64,000 nt of DNA, taken from contig JADZGD010000018.1 of the NCBI GenBank assembly GCA_020854055.1, positions 1 to 64,000 on the forward strand, written 5' to 3'. The notes beneath the pieces are model-generated. The model ran no database searches, was not told the origin of the DNA, and saw nothing but the letters and a program-made list of their open reading frames with translations. This document shows positions 16,409 to 25,878 of this stretch, piece after piece (within the stretch, counting starts at the first letter, position 1; every line of letters begins with the position of its first letter). The stretch comes from Bryobacterales bacterium. Lineage in GTDB: Bacteria; Acidobacteriota; Terriglobia; Bryobacterales; Bryobacteraceae. The position numbers and the translations under genes are program-made.

Positions 16409-17848
16409 TTGCGCATCCTGAAACAACTCTGGCATTGGCTCGACGACATCACCGGAATCTCCAAGTCGCTCGGCCCCATCCTCACCCACCCGGTGCCGCG
16501 CGCGCGCAAGACCCGTTGGCTATACGTGTTTGGCAGCGCCACGCTGGCCGCATTCCTGGTTCAGGTGGTCACCGGAATCGCGCTGTCCAGCGCCTACGTA
16601 ACCAGTTCCGGACAGGCGTATCACAGCCTGCAGTTCATCAACAGCACAACAATCGGCAGAATCGTCCGCGGCATTCACTACTTCGGTGCCTCCGCCATGA
16701 TCATCCTCATCGGGCTGCACACCATCCGGGTCTACCTGATGGGATCCTACAAGTACCCGCGGCAGATGAACTGGCTCACCGGCGCCGGCCTGCTGATGTT
16801 CACGCTGCTGATGGCCTTCACCGGACAACTGCTACGCTGGGATCAGATCGGCTTTTGGACGGCTGTGGTGGCGGCCGAACAAGCCGGCCGCGTGCCGCTC
16901 ATCGGTAACTGGCTCGGTCATTTCATCTTGGCCGGCAACACCGCCGGTGGAGCAACGCTAAGCCGCTTCTTCTCCGCGCACGTTTTCTTCATCCCCGCGC
17001 TCATCTTTACATTTCTCTCGGTCCACCTCTACCTGGTCCTGTTCAACGGCATCTCGGAGCCGCCCAAGGCAGGCCGCCCAGTCGATCCCCGCACCTACCG
17101 CCGCTGGTATCATTCGCTGCTTGAGAGTGAAGGCATTCCATTCTGGCCTTATGCTGCCTGGCGCGACCTCTTCTTCGGCACCATCGTCGTGCTCGCCATC
17201 TTCACCCTGGCCGTGGTTGCCGGCCCGCCCGAGTTAGGAAAACCGCCCGACCCCACCATTGTCTCTGCCTCACCCCGTCCCGACTGGTATTTCATGTGGT
17301 ACTTCGCCCTGCTGTCTCTCATCCCGAAGTGGACCGAGAACTGGGTGATCCTCCTCGGGCCGTTGTTCTTCGGCCTGTTCCTCATCCTGGTGCCGATTCT
17401 GGGCGGCCGCGGAGAACGCAGCCCGCTTCGCCGGCCCTGGTCGATCCTGATTATCGCCTCGGTCATCGTCATCATTGCCCACTATTGGGCCGAGGGAATC
17501 CGCGCGCCCTGGTCCCCGCGCCTGGAATCGCCACCGCTACCCGCTTCGGTCGTTGGCGTCACCAGCGGTCCCGTCGCCGATGGTGCGCGCGTCTTCTATG
17601 AAAAGGGGTGTGAGTATTGCCACACCGTCTCCGGCTACGGCGGCATCCGTGGACCCAACCTCTCCGATGCTGGAGACCGGCTGACACCGGCGCAGATGGC
17701 CACCAGAATCTTTAGCGGAGCCGAGAACATGCCTTCCTATCGGGGAGAACTTACCGAAGAGCAGTTGAGTTCGTTGCTGGCATTTCTCTCCTCCCGTCAT
17801 CTTCTTCAGGTGCCCAAGCCACCGGTGCTAAAGACACCTGGTAAGTGA
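16409..17848 (+). CDS. b6-type cytochrome b fused to a C-terminal cytochrome c domain
   Basis: A 479-aa membrane protein acting as the cytochrome b core of a bc-type quinol oxidase. Haem ligands are H90/H104 and H191/H206; the 15-residue step of the second pair is that of b6 rather than bc1 (14). The quinone-site motif is PDWY (291-294) instead of PEWY. After the last helix (about 343-360) comes a periplasmic cytochrome c domain with C401-E-Y-C404-H405 and a likely Met ligand at M441. It starts at TTG 16409 behind AGGAGGGGGG, 12 bp after the NarI-Rieske gene. Together they supply the Rieske, b and c parts of a compact bc complex. Confidence 0.93.
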   Translation: MRILKQLWHWLDDITGISKSLGPILTHPVPRARKTRWLYVFGSATLAAFLVQVVTGIALSSAYVTSSGQAYHSLQFINSTTIGRIVRGIHYFGASAMIILIGLHTIRVYLMGSYKYPRQMNWLTGAGLLMFTLLMAFTGQLLRWDQIGFWTAVVAAEQAGRVPLIGNWLGHFILAGNTAGGATLSRFFSAHVFFIPALIFTFLSVHLYLVLFNGISEPPKAGRPVDPRTYRRWYHSLLESEGIPFWPYAAWRDLFFGTIVVLAIFTLAVVAGPPELGKPPDPTIVSASPRPDWYFMWYFALLSLIPKWTENWVILLGPLFFGLFLILVPILGGRGERSPLRRPWSILIIASVIVIIAHYWAEGIRAPWSPRLESPPLPASVVGVTSGPVADGARVFYEKGCEYCHTVSGYGGIRGPNLSDAGDRLTPAQMATRIFSGAENMPSYRGELTEEQLSSLLAFLSSRHLLQVPKPPVLKTPGK

Positions 17849-17858
17849 ACTGAAAAAC

Positions 17859-20165
17859 ATGATTCAGACCGCCACCCTAGGCTTTCCACGAATTGGACCT
17901 CACCGGGAACTGAAGTTCGCGCTGGAGCATTTCTGGTCCGGTGATTGGAGCGCCGGTCAGCTTGAGGCTGCCGCTGCCATGATCCGCCGCACGAACTGGC
18001 AAATGCAGTCGGCGGCCGGTATCGATTGCATACCCTCGAACGATTTCTCGCTTTATGATCACGTGCTCGACACCGCGGTGATGACCGGAGCGATTCCGGC
18101 GCGGTATCGCAATCCATCCGGCCCCAGCCACCTCACCACCTATTTCGCGATGGCGCGTGGAACCGGGTCGGCGCCCGCGATGGAGATGACCAAGTGGTTC
18201 GACACCAACTACCACTACATCGTGCCGGAGTTTGAACCGGGCCTGGAGTTCCACGCCAGCACGGCCAAGCCGGCCGGTGAATTTTCCGAGGCCCGGGCGC
18301 TCGGCATCGTCACCCGGCCAGTGCTGCTTGGTCCATTCTCTTTCGTTCGTCTGGGAAAGCCGCGGGGTACCGCGGTTGGCCGCGAAACGCTCACCGAAGC
18401 TCTGGTTGAATCATACGGAGAGGTTCTCGGTGAGCTTGCCGCGGCTGGGGCAACCTGGGTCCAAATCGATGAGCCTTGCCTGGCGCTCGATCTCTCGCCC
18501 GCCGACCTCCAACTGATCACCGGCGTTTATGAAAAACTCGCCGCGCGTGCTCCCGGTATTCGCATCCTGCTCGCCGCCTATTACGCCGGGCTCGGCGCGA
18601 ATCTGCAGGCCGCGCTTCGCCTGCCGGTCGCGGCGCTGCATCTCGATCTGGTTCGCTGCCGCGCACAGCTTGCGTCTGCATTGGCGCAAGCGCCCGGCGC
18701 TCTGCAGTTTTCGCTTGGGGTGGTGGACGGCCGCAATGTCTGGCGTGCCGATCTGGATGATGCGTTATCGCAAATCCACCTCGCAATCGGCCACGTCGGG
18801 GCTACGCGCATTCAAATCGCCACATCGTGCCCGTTGCTTCATGTTCCCCTCGATCTCGATGAGGAAACCAGCCTCGATCCCGAAGTCCGCCCCTGGCTGG
18901 CCTTCGCGAAACAGAAATTGGAAGAGCTAAGTCTTCTGGCGCAAGCGGCCGAACGTGATGACGGCGAGATACGGGAACGCTTCGCCGCTAATCGCGAAAT
19001 CCTGGCGCGCCGCCAACAGAGCGCCCGGGTTGTCAATCCGGATGTCCGTCGTCGCGCCGCTGCGGTCCGTCCCGAAATGCTGCGCCGCCCGGCGCCCTTC
19101 GCCGTCCGGTATGCGAAGCAAGCCGCCACCACGCCTCTGCCACTGCTTCCTACCACCACCATCGGCTCCTTCCCGCAAACCGCCGGGATTCGCCGTGCCC
19201 GCGCGGCTTACCGTTCCGGCCATAGCGATGCAGCCGGGTATAATGCCCTTCTCGAAGCCGAAACTGCCCGCGCCATCCATTTCCAGGAAGACATCGGATT
19301 GGACGTGCTGGTTCACGGAGAGTTCGAACGAAACGACATGGTGGAGTACTTCGCCACCAACCTCCATGGCTATCTGTTCACCAGCAACGGTTGGGTGCAG
19401 AGCTACGGCTCCCGCTGCGTCAAACCACCCGTCCTGTTTGGCGACATCTCACGCCCGGGTCCGATGACGGTGGAATGGATCCGCTACGCACAGTCTCTTA
19501 CCAAACGTCCAGTCAAAGCCATGCTCACTGGGCCGGTGACCATGGCCGAATGGTCTTTTGTCCGCGACGACCTCGCAAAACGTGAAGTGTGTCTTCAACT
19601 GGCGCTCGCGCTGCGCGATGAAGTCGCCGACCTGGAAGCCGCCGGCGCCCGCATGATCCAGGTGGACGAACCTGCTTTGCGCGAGGGCCTGCCGCTCCAT
19701 CGCGCGGAGCACGCCGCCTATCTCGACTGGGCCGTGGACGCGTTCCGTTTGACCACGGCCGGCGTCAAGGACGAAACCCAGATTCACACCCATATGTGCT
19801 ACGCCGAATTCGGCGGGATCTTCCAGTCCATCGTACTCATGGACGCCGACGTCATCTCCATGGAGGCGGCCCGCTCCCGGATGGAACTGCTCGAAGCCTT
19901 TGCCGGGCGCGATTACCCGAACTGCATCGGGCCAGGCGTTTATGATATCCACTCGCCGCGCGTACCGCCGGTCGAGGAGATGGAGGAATTAATCGGGCAG
20001 GCGCTGGCGGTGTTTCAGCCCGAACAGTTCTGGGTCAATCCGGATTGCGGGCTCAAGACCCGCCGCTGGGAGGAGGTGCGCCCCGCGCTCGCCAACATGG
20101 TGGAAGCCGCGCGCCGCGTGCGCGCTCGCCTGGCAGCGCAGTCAGCCTGCCGCGTACAATCCTAG
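17859..20165 (+). CDS. metE: Cobalamin-independent methionine synthase
   Basis: Final step of methionine synthesis: transfers methyl from methyltetrahydropteroyl-triglutamate to homocysteine, in the cytoplasm. The 768 aa cover both barrels. The zinc ligands are H645 and C647 (THMCYAEF), E669 (SMEAARS) and C730 (NPDCGLKTR), all matching the E. coli pattern. It starts only 10 bp after the cytochrome b-c stop and no Shine-Dalgarno or B12 or SAM riboswitch fits in that space, so it depends on the nar transcript or on an internal promoter. The alkA-like gene follows after 11 bp. Confidence 0.96.
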   Translation: MIQTATLGFPRIGPHRELKFALEHFWSGDWSAGQLEAAAAMIRRTNWQMQSAAGIDCIPSNDFSLYDHVLDTAVMTGAIPARYRNPSGPSHLTTYFAMARGTGSAPAMEMTKWFDTNYHYIVPEFEPGLEFHASTAKPAGEFSEARALGIVTRPVLLGPFSFVRLGKPRGTAVGRETLTEALVESYGEVLGELAAAGATWVQIDEPCLALDLSPADLQLITGVYEKLAARAPGIRILLAAYYAGLGANLQAALRLPVAALHLDLVRCRAQLASALAQAPGALQFSLGVVDGRNVWRADLDDALSQIHLAIGHVGATRIQIATSCPLLHVPLDLDEETSLDPEVRPWLAFAKQKLEELSLLAQAAERDDGEIRERFAANREILARRQQSARVVNPDVRRRAAAVRPEMLRRPAPFAVRYAKQAATTPLPLLPTTTIGSFPQTAGIRRARAAYRSGHSDAAGYNALLEAETARAIHFQEDIGLDVLVHGEFERNDMVEYFATNLHGYLFTSNGWVQSYGSRCVKPPVLFGDISRPGPMTVEWIRYAQSLTKRPVKAMLTGPVTMAEWSFVRDDLAKREVCLQLALALRDEVADLEAAGARMIQVDEPALREGLPLHRAEHAAYLDWAVDAFRLTTAGVKDETQIHTHMCYAEFGGIFQSIVLMDADVISMEAARSRMELLEAFAGRDYPNCIGPGVYDIHSPRVPPVEEMEELIGQALAVFQPEQFWVNPDCGLKTRRWEEVRPALANMVEAARRVRARLAAQSACRVQS

Positions 20166-20176
20166 GGGGCCACATC

Positions 20177-21190
20177 ATGAAGTTCTCCATCAAACCGGTA
20201 GCTCCGTTTCGTCTGGACTTGACCGCCTGGGCCATCCGCCGCCGCCGTGAAAACCAGATGGATCGCTGGCATGATAAGTGTTACAGCCGCGTGCTGGCCA
20301 TAGGCGATGACGCCGTGCGGGTCGTCGTCAAGCAAACCGGAGATGAGGCTGCCCCGCGATTGCAGGTGGATACCACGGGTGGCCCGGATAGCCCCGCCGT
20401 TAAGGCAGCGGTCAAAGCGGCGCTCGGCCATTTACTCGGAACAAGCGTCCATCTGACGCCCTTCTACGACCTGGCCGGCAACGAGCCGCGCCTCGATCAG
20501 CTTGCCGCTGCCTTCCGCGGCGTCAAGCCGCCCCGCTTCCCTACGGTTTTCGAGGCGCTGGCCAACGCCATCGCCTGCCAGCAACTCAGCCTGGTGGTGG
20601 GAATTACGCTGCTGAACCGCCTCTCGGAAGCCTGCGGGCTGGCCTTCCGGGATGCAACCGGCTGCCACTATGCCTTCCCTCGCGCCGAAGACGTTGCCAA
20701 AATGACCATCGGCGATCTGCGGCCGCTCGGCTTCAGCCGCAACAAGGGCCGTACTTTAATTGAATCGGCAACGGCCATCGCCGAAGGGCATCTCGATCTT
20801 GAAGGGCTCTCCAAACTCAGTGATGACGAAGCGCTGGCAAAGCTGCTCGAACTCCGCGGTGTCGGCCGCTGGACCGCCGAGTACGTTCTGCTGCGCGGCC
20901 TGGGCCGGACCAACCGGTTTCCCGGCGACGACGTCGGCGCGCGCAATAATCTGATGCGCTGGCTCCGCCTCCGCAAGCCCCTGGATTACGACGGCGTCGC
21001 CCGCGTGCTCGATAAATGGAAGAACTACGCCGGCCTGATCTACTTCCATCTGTTGCTGCGCAGTCTGGAGGCTTCGGGCGCCTTCGCGCCGCCCGTCGAA
21101 CCGGATGTGGCCTTACCCGGGCGGCAAACTGCGGATGAGCCCCAGCAAGGGCTGCGGATAGACTCCAAGAAAGACCAGCGCGGCGGTTAA
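20177..21190 (+). CDS. alkA: AlkA-type DNA-3-methyladenine glycosylase II
   Basis: Base-excision repair enzyme removing alkylated purines. The 337 aa have an N-terminal AlkA-like domain (about 1-110) and a HhH-GPD domain. The hairpin-helix-hairpin is LRGVGRWTAEYVLLRGLG (227-244) and the catalytic Asp is D251 or D252 in FPGDDVG. I chose ATG 20177, preceded by AGGGGG, since the longer frame overlaps metE. It has no Cys ligands for an iron-sulfur cluster. The last 78 bp overlap the 3' end of nuoN on the other strand, so the C-terminal tail beyond about residue 312 (rich in Gln, Asp, Lys) may be dispensable. Confidence 0.9.
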   Translation: MKFSIKPVAPFRLDLTAWAIRRRRENQMDRWHDKCYSRVLAIGDDAVRVVVKQTGDEAAPRLQVDTTGGPDSPAVKAAVKAALGHLLGTSVHLTPFYDLAGNEPRLDQLAAAFRGVKPPRFPTVFEALANAIACQQLSLVVGITLLNRLSEACGLAFRDATGCHYAFPRAEDVAKMTIGDLRPLGFSRNKGRTLIESATAIAEGHLDLEGLSKLSDDEALAKLLELRGVGRWTAEYVLLRGLGRTNRFPGDDVGARNNLMRWLRLRKPLDYDGVARVLDKWKNYAGLIYFHLLLRSLEASGAFAPPVEPDVALPGRQTADEPQQGLRIDSKKDQRGG

Positions 21191-22540
21191 AAAGCCCAAA
21201 GCCACGGATCCTGGCAACGCGATCGCCGGACCGGCATCAGCGGAGCCGGCCGAGTCGCTGAAGATAGCCACCACGATCCGCAGATAGTAAAACAACCCGA
21301 TCGCGCTGGTAACCACCAGCACGATGATCTGGCTCCACATCGCTACCGAAGCGCCCGCGGCCACAATGTAGAATTTGCCGATGAATCCCGCCGTGACCGG
21401 GATTCCGGCCAGCGAAAACAGCATCAGCGTAAAAACGGAAGCCACCACCGGCCGCCGCCAGAACAGGCCCCGGTAGTCGCTGAGTGAATCCGCATCGCCG
21501 GCGCTTCCCGACAGCACCGCGACAATTCCGAATGCCCCCAGCATCGTTATGAAATAGGCCACCAGGTAGAAGCCTACGGCGATGATAGCCAGTTGGCCCG
21601 AGGCCTGAAACGCCACCACCAGATAACCCAGGTGCGCAATCGACGAGTACGCCAGAATGCGCTTGACGTTGTCTTGCAGCAACGCCAGAATGTTGCCCGC
21701 GCACATCGAGACAATCGCAATTACGGCGAATACCGTCATTACCGGCGCTTGTCCCTGTGCCTCGATCTGATAGAAATAGCGCAACAGCAGCGCAAACATC
21801 GCGCCTTTGGAAATCGTCGCCACATAGGCCGCCACGGGTGCGGGAGCCCCCTGGTAAATGTCCGGCGTCCAGATGTGGAACGGCGCGAGCGCAAGCTTGA
21901 AGCCGAACCCGGTGATGATCAGCGTCAGCCCCGGAATGACCAGCCACGGGTCAAACCCCGGCAGCACCAGTTGGGTTGCCATCTGGTCGAATCGCATCGT
22001 TCCCAGCGCCCCGTACACCAGCGCCATGCCGAACAGCATGAAGGTAGCCGAGACGGCCGCCAGCACCAGGTATTTGACGCCTGCTTCCAGGGGCAGCGGC
22101 CGCCGCCGTGTGTAGGCAATCATTCCGTACAGTGGCACGCTAAGTAGCTCCAGCCCCAGGAAGAAGGAGATGAAGTGGTTGCTCGACACCAGCACCGCCG
22201 AGCCCAGTGTCGCCACCAGCATCAGGATGTAAAGCTCATCATGATCTCCATCCAGCTTTTCAAAATAGCCGTAGGACAGCAGCACCACCACCAGGCTCGC
22301 GACCGTGATCAGGCCCATGTAAAACAGCGAGTAACGGTCAATCAACAGCAACGGCGTCACCTTGCAGGGTACGCGGCAGGCGCTGATCCACAGCGACCCG
22401 AATGAAGCCCCCAGGCCTACGAAAGTGAGCGCGGCCGAGAGCGCGTGGCAGCGGTGAATCGCTATCGCCAGCATGACAATGACGGTGGCCGCGGCCAGGA
22501 TCAACAGGGGAAGAAGTGCAATGAAGTCCAGTCCCGTCAC
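21113..22540 (-). CDS. nuoN: NADH-quinone oxidoreductase subunit N
   Basis: Antiporter-like membrane subunit of complex I's proton-pumping arm. The 475 aa are almost entirely hydrophobic helices, with the broken-helix Lys-containing FGFKLALAPFHIWTPDIYQG segment typical of NuoN. I chose GTG 22540 (GGGAG upstream), 2 bp after the nuoM stop; longer starts run back into nuoM. Last gene of the nuo operon; its end overlaps alkA tail-to-tail by 78 bp. Confidence 0.95.
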   Translation of the reverse strand: MTGLDFIALLPLLILAAATVIVMLAIAIHRCHALSAALTFVGLGASFGSLWISACRVPCKVTPLLLIDRYSLFYMGLITVASLVVVLLSYGYFEKLDGDHDELYILMLVATLGSAVLVSSNHFISFFLGLELLSVPLYGMIAYTRRRPLPLEAGVKYLVLAAVSATFMLFGMALVYGALGTMRFDQMATQLVLPGFDPWLVIPGLTLIITGFGFKLALAPFHIWTPDIYQGAPAPVAAYVATISKGAMFALLLRYFYQIEAQGQAPVMTVFAVIAIVSMCAGNILALLQDNVKRILAYSSIAHLGYLVVAFQASGQLAIIAVGFYLVAYFITMLGAFGIVAVLSGSAGDADSLSDYRGLFWRRPVVASVFTLMLFSLAGIPVTAGFIGKFYIVAAGASVAMWSQIIVLVVTSAIGLFYYLRIVVAIFSDSAGSADAGPAIALPGSVALGFLTAALVFLGVYPQPLLGLIRSLPPG

Positions 22541-22542
22541 GG

Positions 22543-24015
22543 TTATCTCCCTGCGGGCAATTGCTCGAGTTGCGCCACTACCGGTTCGAATGTGGTCAGC
22601 ACCGGGCGTGGGTAAAGGCCGAGCCACAACAGCGCGACGATCATCACCGCCATCACCAGGCCCTCATGCGGCGCCAGATCTGGAACGCTCCAGTTGAAAG
22701 TGTTCTGTCCTTGAAACGCGCGCTGCACGAGCTTGAGTGCGTAAAAAGTCGCGAACAGCACACCCACCGTGGCCAGCACCGATAGCAGGATGCTCTGCTT
22801 GTACGCACCCAGTAGTACCAGGAATTCGCCCACGAAATCGCCCAATCCCGGCAACCCGAGCGATGCCAGCGCGAAAAACAATGCCGCGCCGCTCAACCGC
22901 GGCACCACTGCCCAAAGGCCGCCCATCTGGCCCATTTCCCGGGTATGTAGCCGGTGCTGGATCGCCCCGGCGATAATGAACAGCGCGCCAGTGCTGATGC
23001 CGTGGCAGATCATGGTTACTACCGCGCCCTGTAACGCCAGGCTGTTCCAGGTGAAGATCCCCAGCAGCACAAATCCCAGGTGACTCACGCTCGTATAGGC
23101 CACCAGCCGCTTCAGGTCCGTCTGGCCAAAGGCGCAGAAGGCGCCATAAAGAATCCCCGCCACTCCCAGCGCCATCGCCACTGGAGCGAAAGCGTGCGCC
23201 GCATCAGGAAACAACGGCAGCACGAAGCGCAGCATGCCGTACGCTCCCGTCTTGAGCAGCAATCCCGCCAGCACCACGCTTCCGGCGGTGGGCGCTTCCG
23301 TATGCGCATCGGGCAGCCAGGTGTGCAGCACGATCACCGGCAACTTCACCGCAAATGCGATGAAGAAACCCAGCATCATCCACATCGCCGCCCCCGGCGC
23401 CATCGGCGTGTTCAACAACTCCTCGTATTCGAATGTGTAAACGCCCGTCGCCCCGTGGTGCACGAAAAACAGCGCCAGAATGGCAATCAGCATCAGCAGC
23501 CCGCTGAGCTGCGTGAAGATGAAGAACTTCACCGCCGCGTAGATCCGGTCCTCGTGTCCCCAGATGGCGATCAGAAAATACATCGGCACCAGCATCAGTT
23601 CCCAGGCAAAGTAGAACAGGAACAGATCGACGGCCAGAAAGACGCCCGCAATCCCCGCCAAGATCCACAGCAGGTTTAGGTGGAAGAACCCCACTGCGTC
23701 CGTAATCTCCCGCCACGAAGCCAGTACCGAGAGCACGCCAAGGAAGAAGGTAAGCAGCAGCAGCAGCAGGCTCAGCCCATCCACCGCCAGGTGGAAGCGC
23801 ACGCCAATCTGCGGGATCCACGCCCAGTCAGCCTCCGTGATCCACCGTCCCGCTCCCGCCGCCGGTTTGCTGATCCACAGGTTCAGCGTAATGAAGAAAT
23901 CGGCCAGCACCGCGATCAGCGCGATCCATCGCGCGGCCGAAGCACTCCGCCGCGCCGCCGCCCACGCGAGCACGCCGCCGATCAACAGGATCAGGATGAG
24001 CAGAAGAAGAGTCAT
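22543..24015 (-). CDS. nuoM: NADH-quinone oxidoreductase subunit M
   Basis: Second antiporter-like subunit of complex I. The 490 aa show about 14 membrane helices, the conserved WELMLVPMYFLIAIWGHEDR block containing the functional Glu, and KLPVIVLHTWLPDAHTEAPT around the central broken helix. Start ATG 24015 overlaps the nuoL stop by 4 bp (ATGA). Translational coupling with nuoL above and nuoN below is likely. Confidence 0.96.
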   Translation of the reverse strand: MTLLLLILILLIGGVLAWAAARRSASAARWIALIAVLADFFITLNLWISKPAAGAGRWITEADWAWIPQIGVRFHLAVDGLSLLLLLLTFFLGVLSVLASWREITDAVGFFHLNLLWILAGIAGVFLAVDLFLFYFAWELMLVPMYFLIAIWGHEDRIYAAVKFFIFTQLSGLLMLIAILALFFVHHGATGVYTFEYEELLNTPMAPGAAMWMMLGFFIAFAVKLPVIVLHTWLPDAHTEAPTAGSVVLAGLLLKTGAYGMLRFVLPLFPDAAHAFAPVAMALGVAGILYGAFCAFGQTDLKRLVAYTSVSHLGFVLLGIFTWNSLALQGAVVTMICHGISTGALFIIAGAIQHRLHTREMGQMGGLWAVVPRLSGAALFFALASLGLPGLGDFVGEFLVLLGAYKQSILLSVLATVGVLFATFYALKLVQRAFQGQNTFNWSVPDLAPHEGLVMAVMIVALLWLGLYPRPVLTTFEPVVAQLEQLPAGR

Positions 24016-25877
24016 AGCAGCATTACAATCGCTAGCGTGACCACCGTGCCGCCCGCGATCCACGCCGCGTGCCAGCGCAACTTGCCGGTTTCGGTCAAAC
24101 TCGCGGCGCGATAGAAGGTCGTGGTCACCGCGGCGATCCCGTCGTAGATCGAATCGATCACGTCATTCTTGTTAATGGTTGCCGCCCACACCAACGGACG
24201 GACCAACAACCGGTCATACAGCCAGTCCATGCCCCAATCGGAAAACCAGAACCGGTGCAGCAGCCGTCCGCCGGAGAATTCCACGGCCTGGTCGGCGAGC
24301 GCTGGATGCAGAACCCAGATGTACCACGCCACCACCAACCCCAGTGCAAACGCAACGCCGGCCACCGTGGAGGAAACCAACTCACTAACCCCCAGCCCGG
24401 CCTCGTGGAAAGGTGGCAGCGCCGTTGTCATCAGCGTCTCAAAGGAACCCTTGACGAACCCGCCGATGATCGCCAGCGCCGCCAGCACCATCACCGGCCC
24501 CCCCATCGTCATGCCTGGACGGTGGCTTACCGGAGTCTTCACGTCACCGAAAAACACCAGGAAGATCAGTCGAAAAGTGTAGAGCGAGGTGAACAGAACG
24601 CCGATGAGTCCTCCCACCCACAACAGGGCGCCGCCGATCGGCGAATTGGCGGTACTCCACAAAATGAGGTCCTTGCTATAGAAGCCCGCGGTAATCAGAG
24701 GCAATCCCGCCAGCGCGCAACCCCCGGCCAGAAAGGTCCAGAAGGCCACCGGCAGCTCCTTCCGCAATCCCCCCATGCGGAAGATGTTGTGTTCATGGTG
24801 CAGAGCCTCAATGACGATTCCCGAGGCCAAAAACAGCAGAGCCTTGAAAAAGGCATGGGTCATGAAATGGAAAATCGCCGCGCCCCACGCTCCCACGCCC
24901 AGCGCCAGAAACATATAGCCGATCTGGCTGATCGTGGAATACGCCAGCACGCGCTTGATGTCCCACTGAGTAAGCGCGCTGCAACCGGCCATCAGGAGGG
25001 TAAGTATTCCCACCATCGCCACCGCGAACTGAGCGGCGGGCGCCAGTTCGTACACCACGTGCGTCCGCGCAATCAGATAGACGCCGGCGGTCACCATGGT
25101 CGCCGCGTGAATCAATGCGCTGGTCGGCGTTGGTCCGGCCATCGCATCGGGCAGCCAGGTCTGCAGCGGTAGTTGCGCGGATTTTCCCACGGCCCCGCCC
25201 AGCAGCAGGAGTCCGGCGGCGACGGCCAGGGGAGAACCCACCGCCCAGTGATCGTGCGCCGCCTGCATCAGGTCCTGAATCCGCAGCGTGCCCAGATTGT
25301 GGAACAGCAGGTAGAGTCCTACCGCCATTGCCGTGTCGCCGGCGCGCGTCACAATGAAGGCTTTTTGTCCGGCAATTCCATTTACCGTGTCCTTGTACCA
25401 GAAGCCGATCAACAAATAACTGCACAGCCCCACACCTTCCCAGCCCAAATACAACAGCAGCAGGTTATCGGCCAGTAGCAGCGTCACCATCGAAGCGACA
25501 AACAGATTCATGTAGGCGAAGAACCGGCTGTAGCCTTCATCGCCATGCATGAATTCGGTTGAATATAGATGGATCAGGAAGCTGACAAAGGTAACCACCA
25601 CTACCATCACCAGCGAGAGCGCATCCAGGTAGAAGGCGATCCCCGGCTGGAACGTGCCCACGCCCACCCACGTCCACAGTGTCTGTGTGTATGCGCCCGA
25701 GGCAGGCGGCGAGCTGAGAAACTGCGCGCCGATCAGCAGCGAGACGATCGTCGCGGCTGCAATGCTCCCCGTGCCAATGACGGCCACCGCTCTTTCGCGC
25801 AGCCGCGGCCCAACCACCGCCAGCCACAGCGCTCCGGCGAACGGAATCGCCGGAACCAGCCACAATAGCCCCAGCAT
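24012..25877 (-). CDS. nuoL: NADH-quinone oxidoreductase subunit L
   Basis: Distal antiporter-like subunit of complex I, including the long lateral helix at the C-terminus. The 621 aa contain WEGVGLCSYLLIGFWY with the key Glu, and KSAQLPLQTWLPDAMAGPTP with the Lys and the broken helix. It starts at ATG 25877, 1 bp after nuoK's stop, and ends overlapping nuoM by 4 bp. Confidence 0.96.
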   Translation of the reverse strand: MLGLLWLVPAIPFAGALWLAVVGPRLRERAVAVIGTGSIAAATIVSLLIGAQFLSSPPASGAYTQTLWTWVGVGTFQPGIAFYLDALSLVMVVVVTFVSFLIHLYSTEFMHGDEGYSRFFAYMNLFVASMVTLLLADNLLLLYLGWEGVGLCSYLLIGFWYKDTVNGIAGQKAFIVTRAGDTAMAVGLYLLFHNLGTLRIQDLMQAAHDHWAVGSPLAVAAGLLLLGGAVGKSAQLPLQTWLPDAMAGPTPTSALIHAATMVTAGVYLIARTHVVYELAPAAQFAVAMVGILTLLMAGCSALTQWDIKRVLAYSTISQIGYMFLALGVGAWGAAIFHFMTHAFFKALLFLASGIVIEALHHEHNIFRMGGLRKELPVAFWTFLAGGCALAGLPLITAGFYSKDLILWSTANSPIGGALLWVGGLIGVLFTSLYTFRLIFLVFFGDVKTPVSHRPGMTMGGPVMVLAALAIIGGFVKGSFETLMTTALPPFHEAGLGVSELVSSTVAGVAFALGLVVAWYIWVLHPALADQAVEFSGGRLLHRFWFSDWGMDWLYDRLLVRPLVWAATINKNDVIDSIYDGIAAVTTTFYRAASLTETGKLRWHAAWIAGGTVVTLAIVMLL

Positions 25878-25878
25878 G

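Noticed and set aside
9531..17848. Nitrite oxidoreductase rather than nitrate reductase
   Set aside because: NarG/NarH are closest in motif pattern to classical Nar, with a NarJ and a NarI carrying both haem pairs. Direction cannot be settled from sequence, so the simplest reading was kept and the alternative noted.
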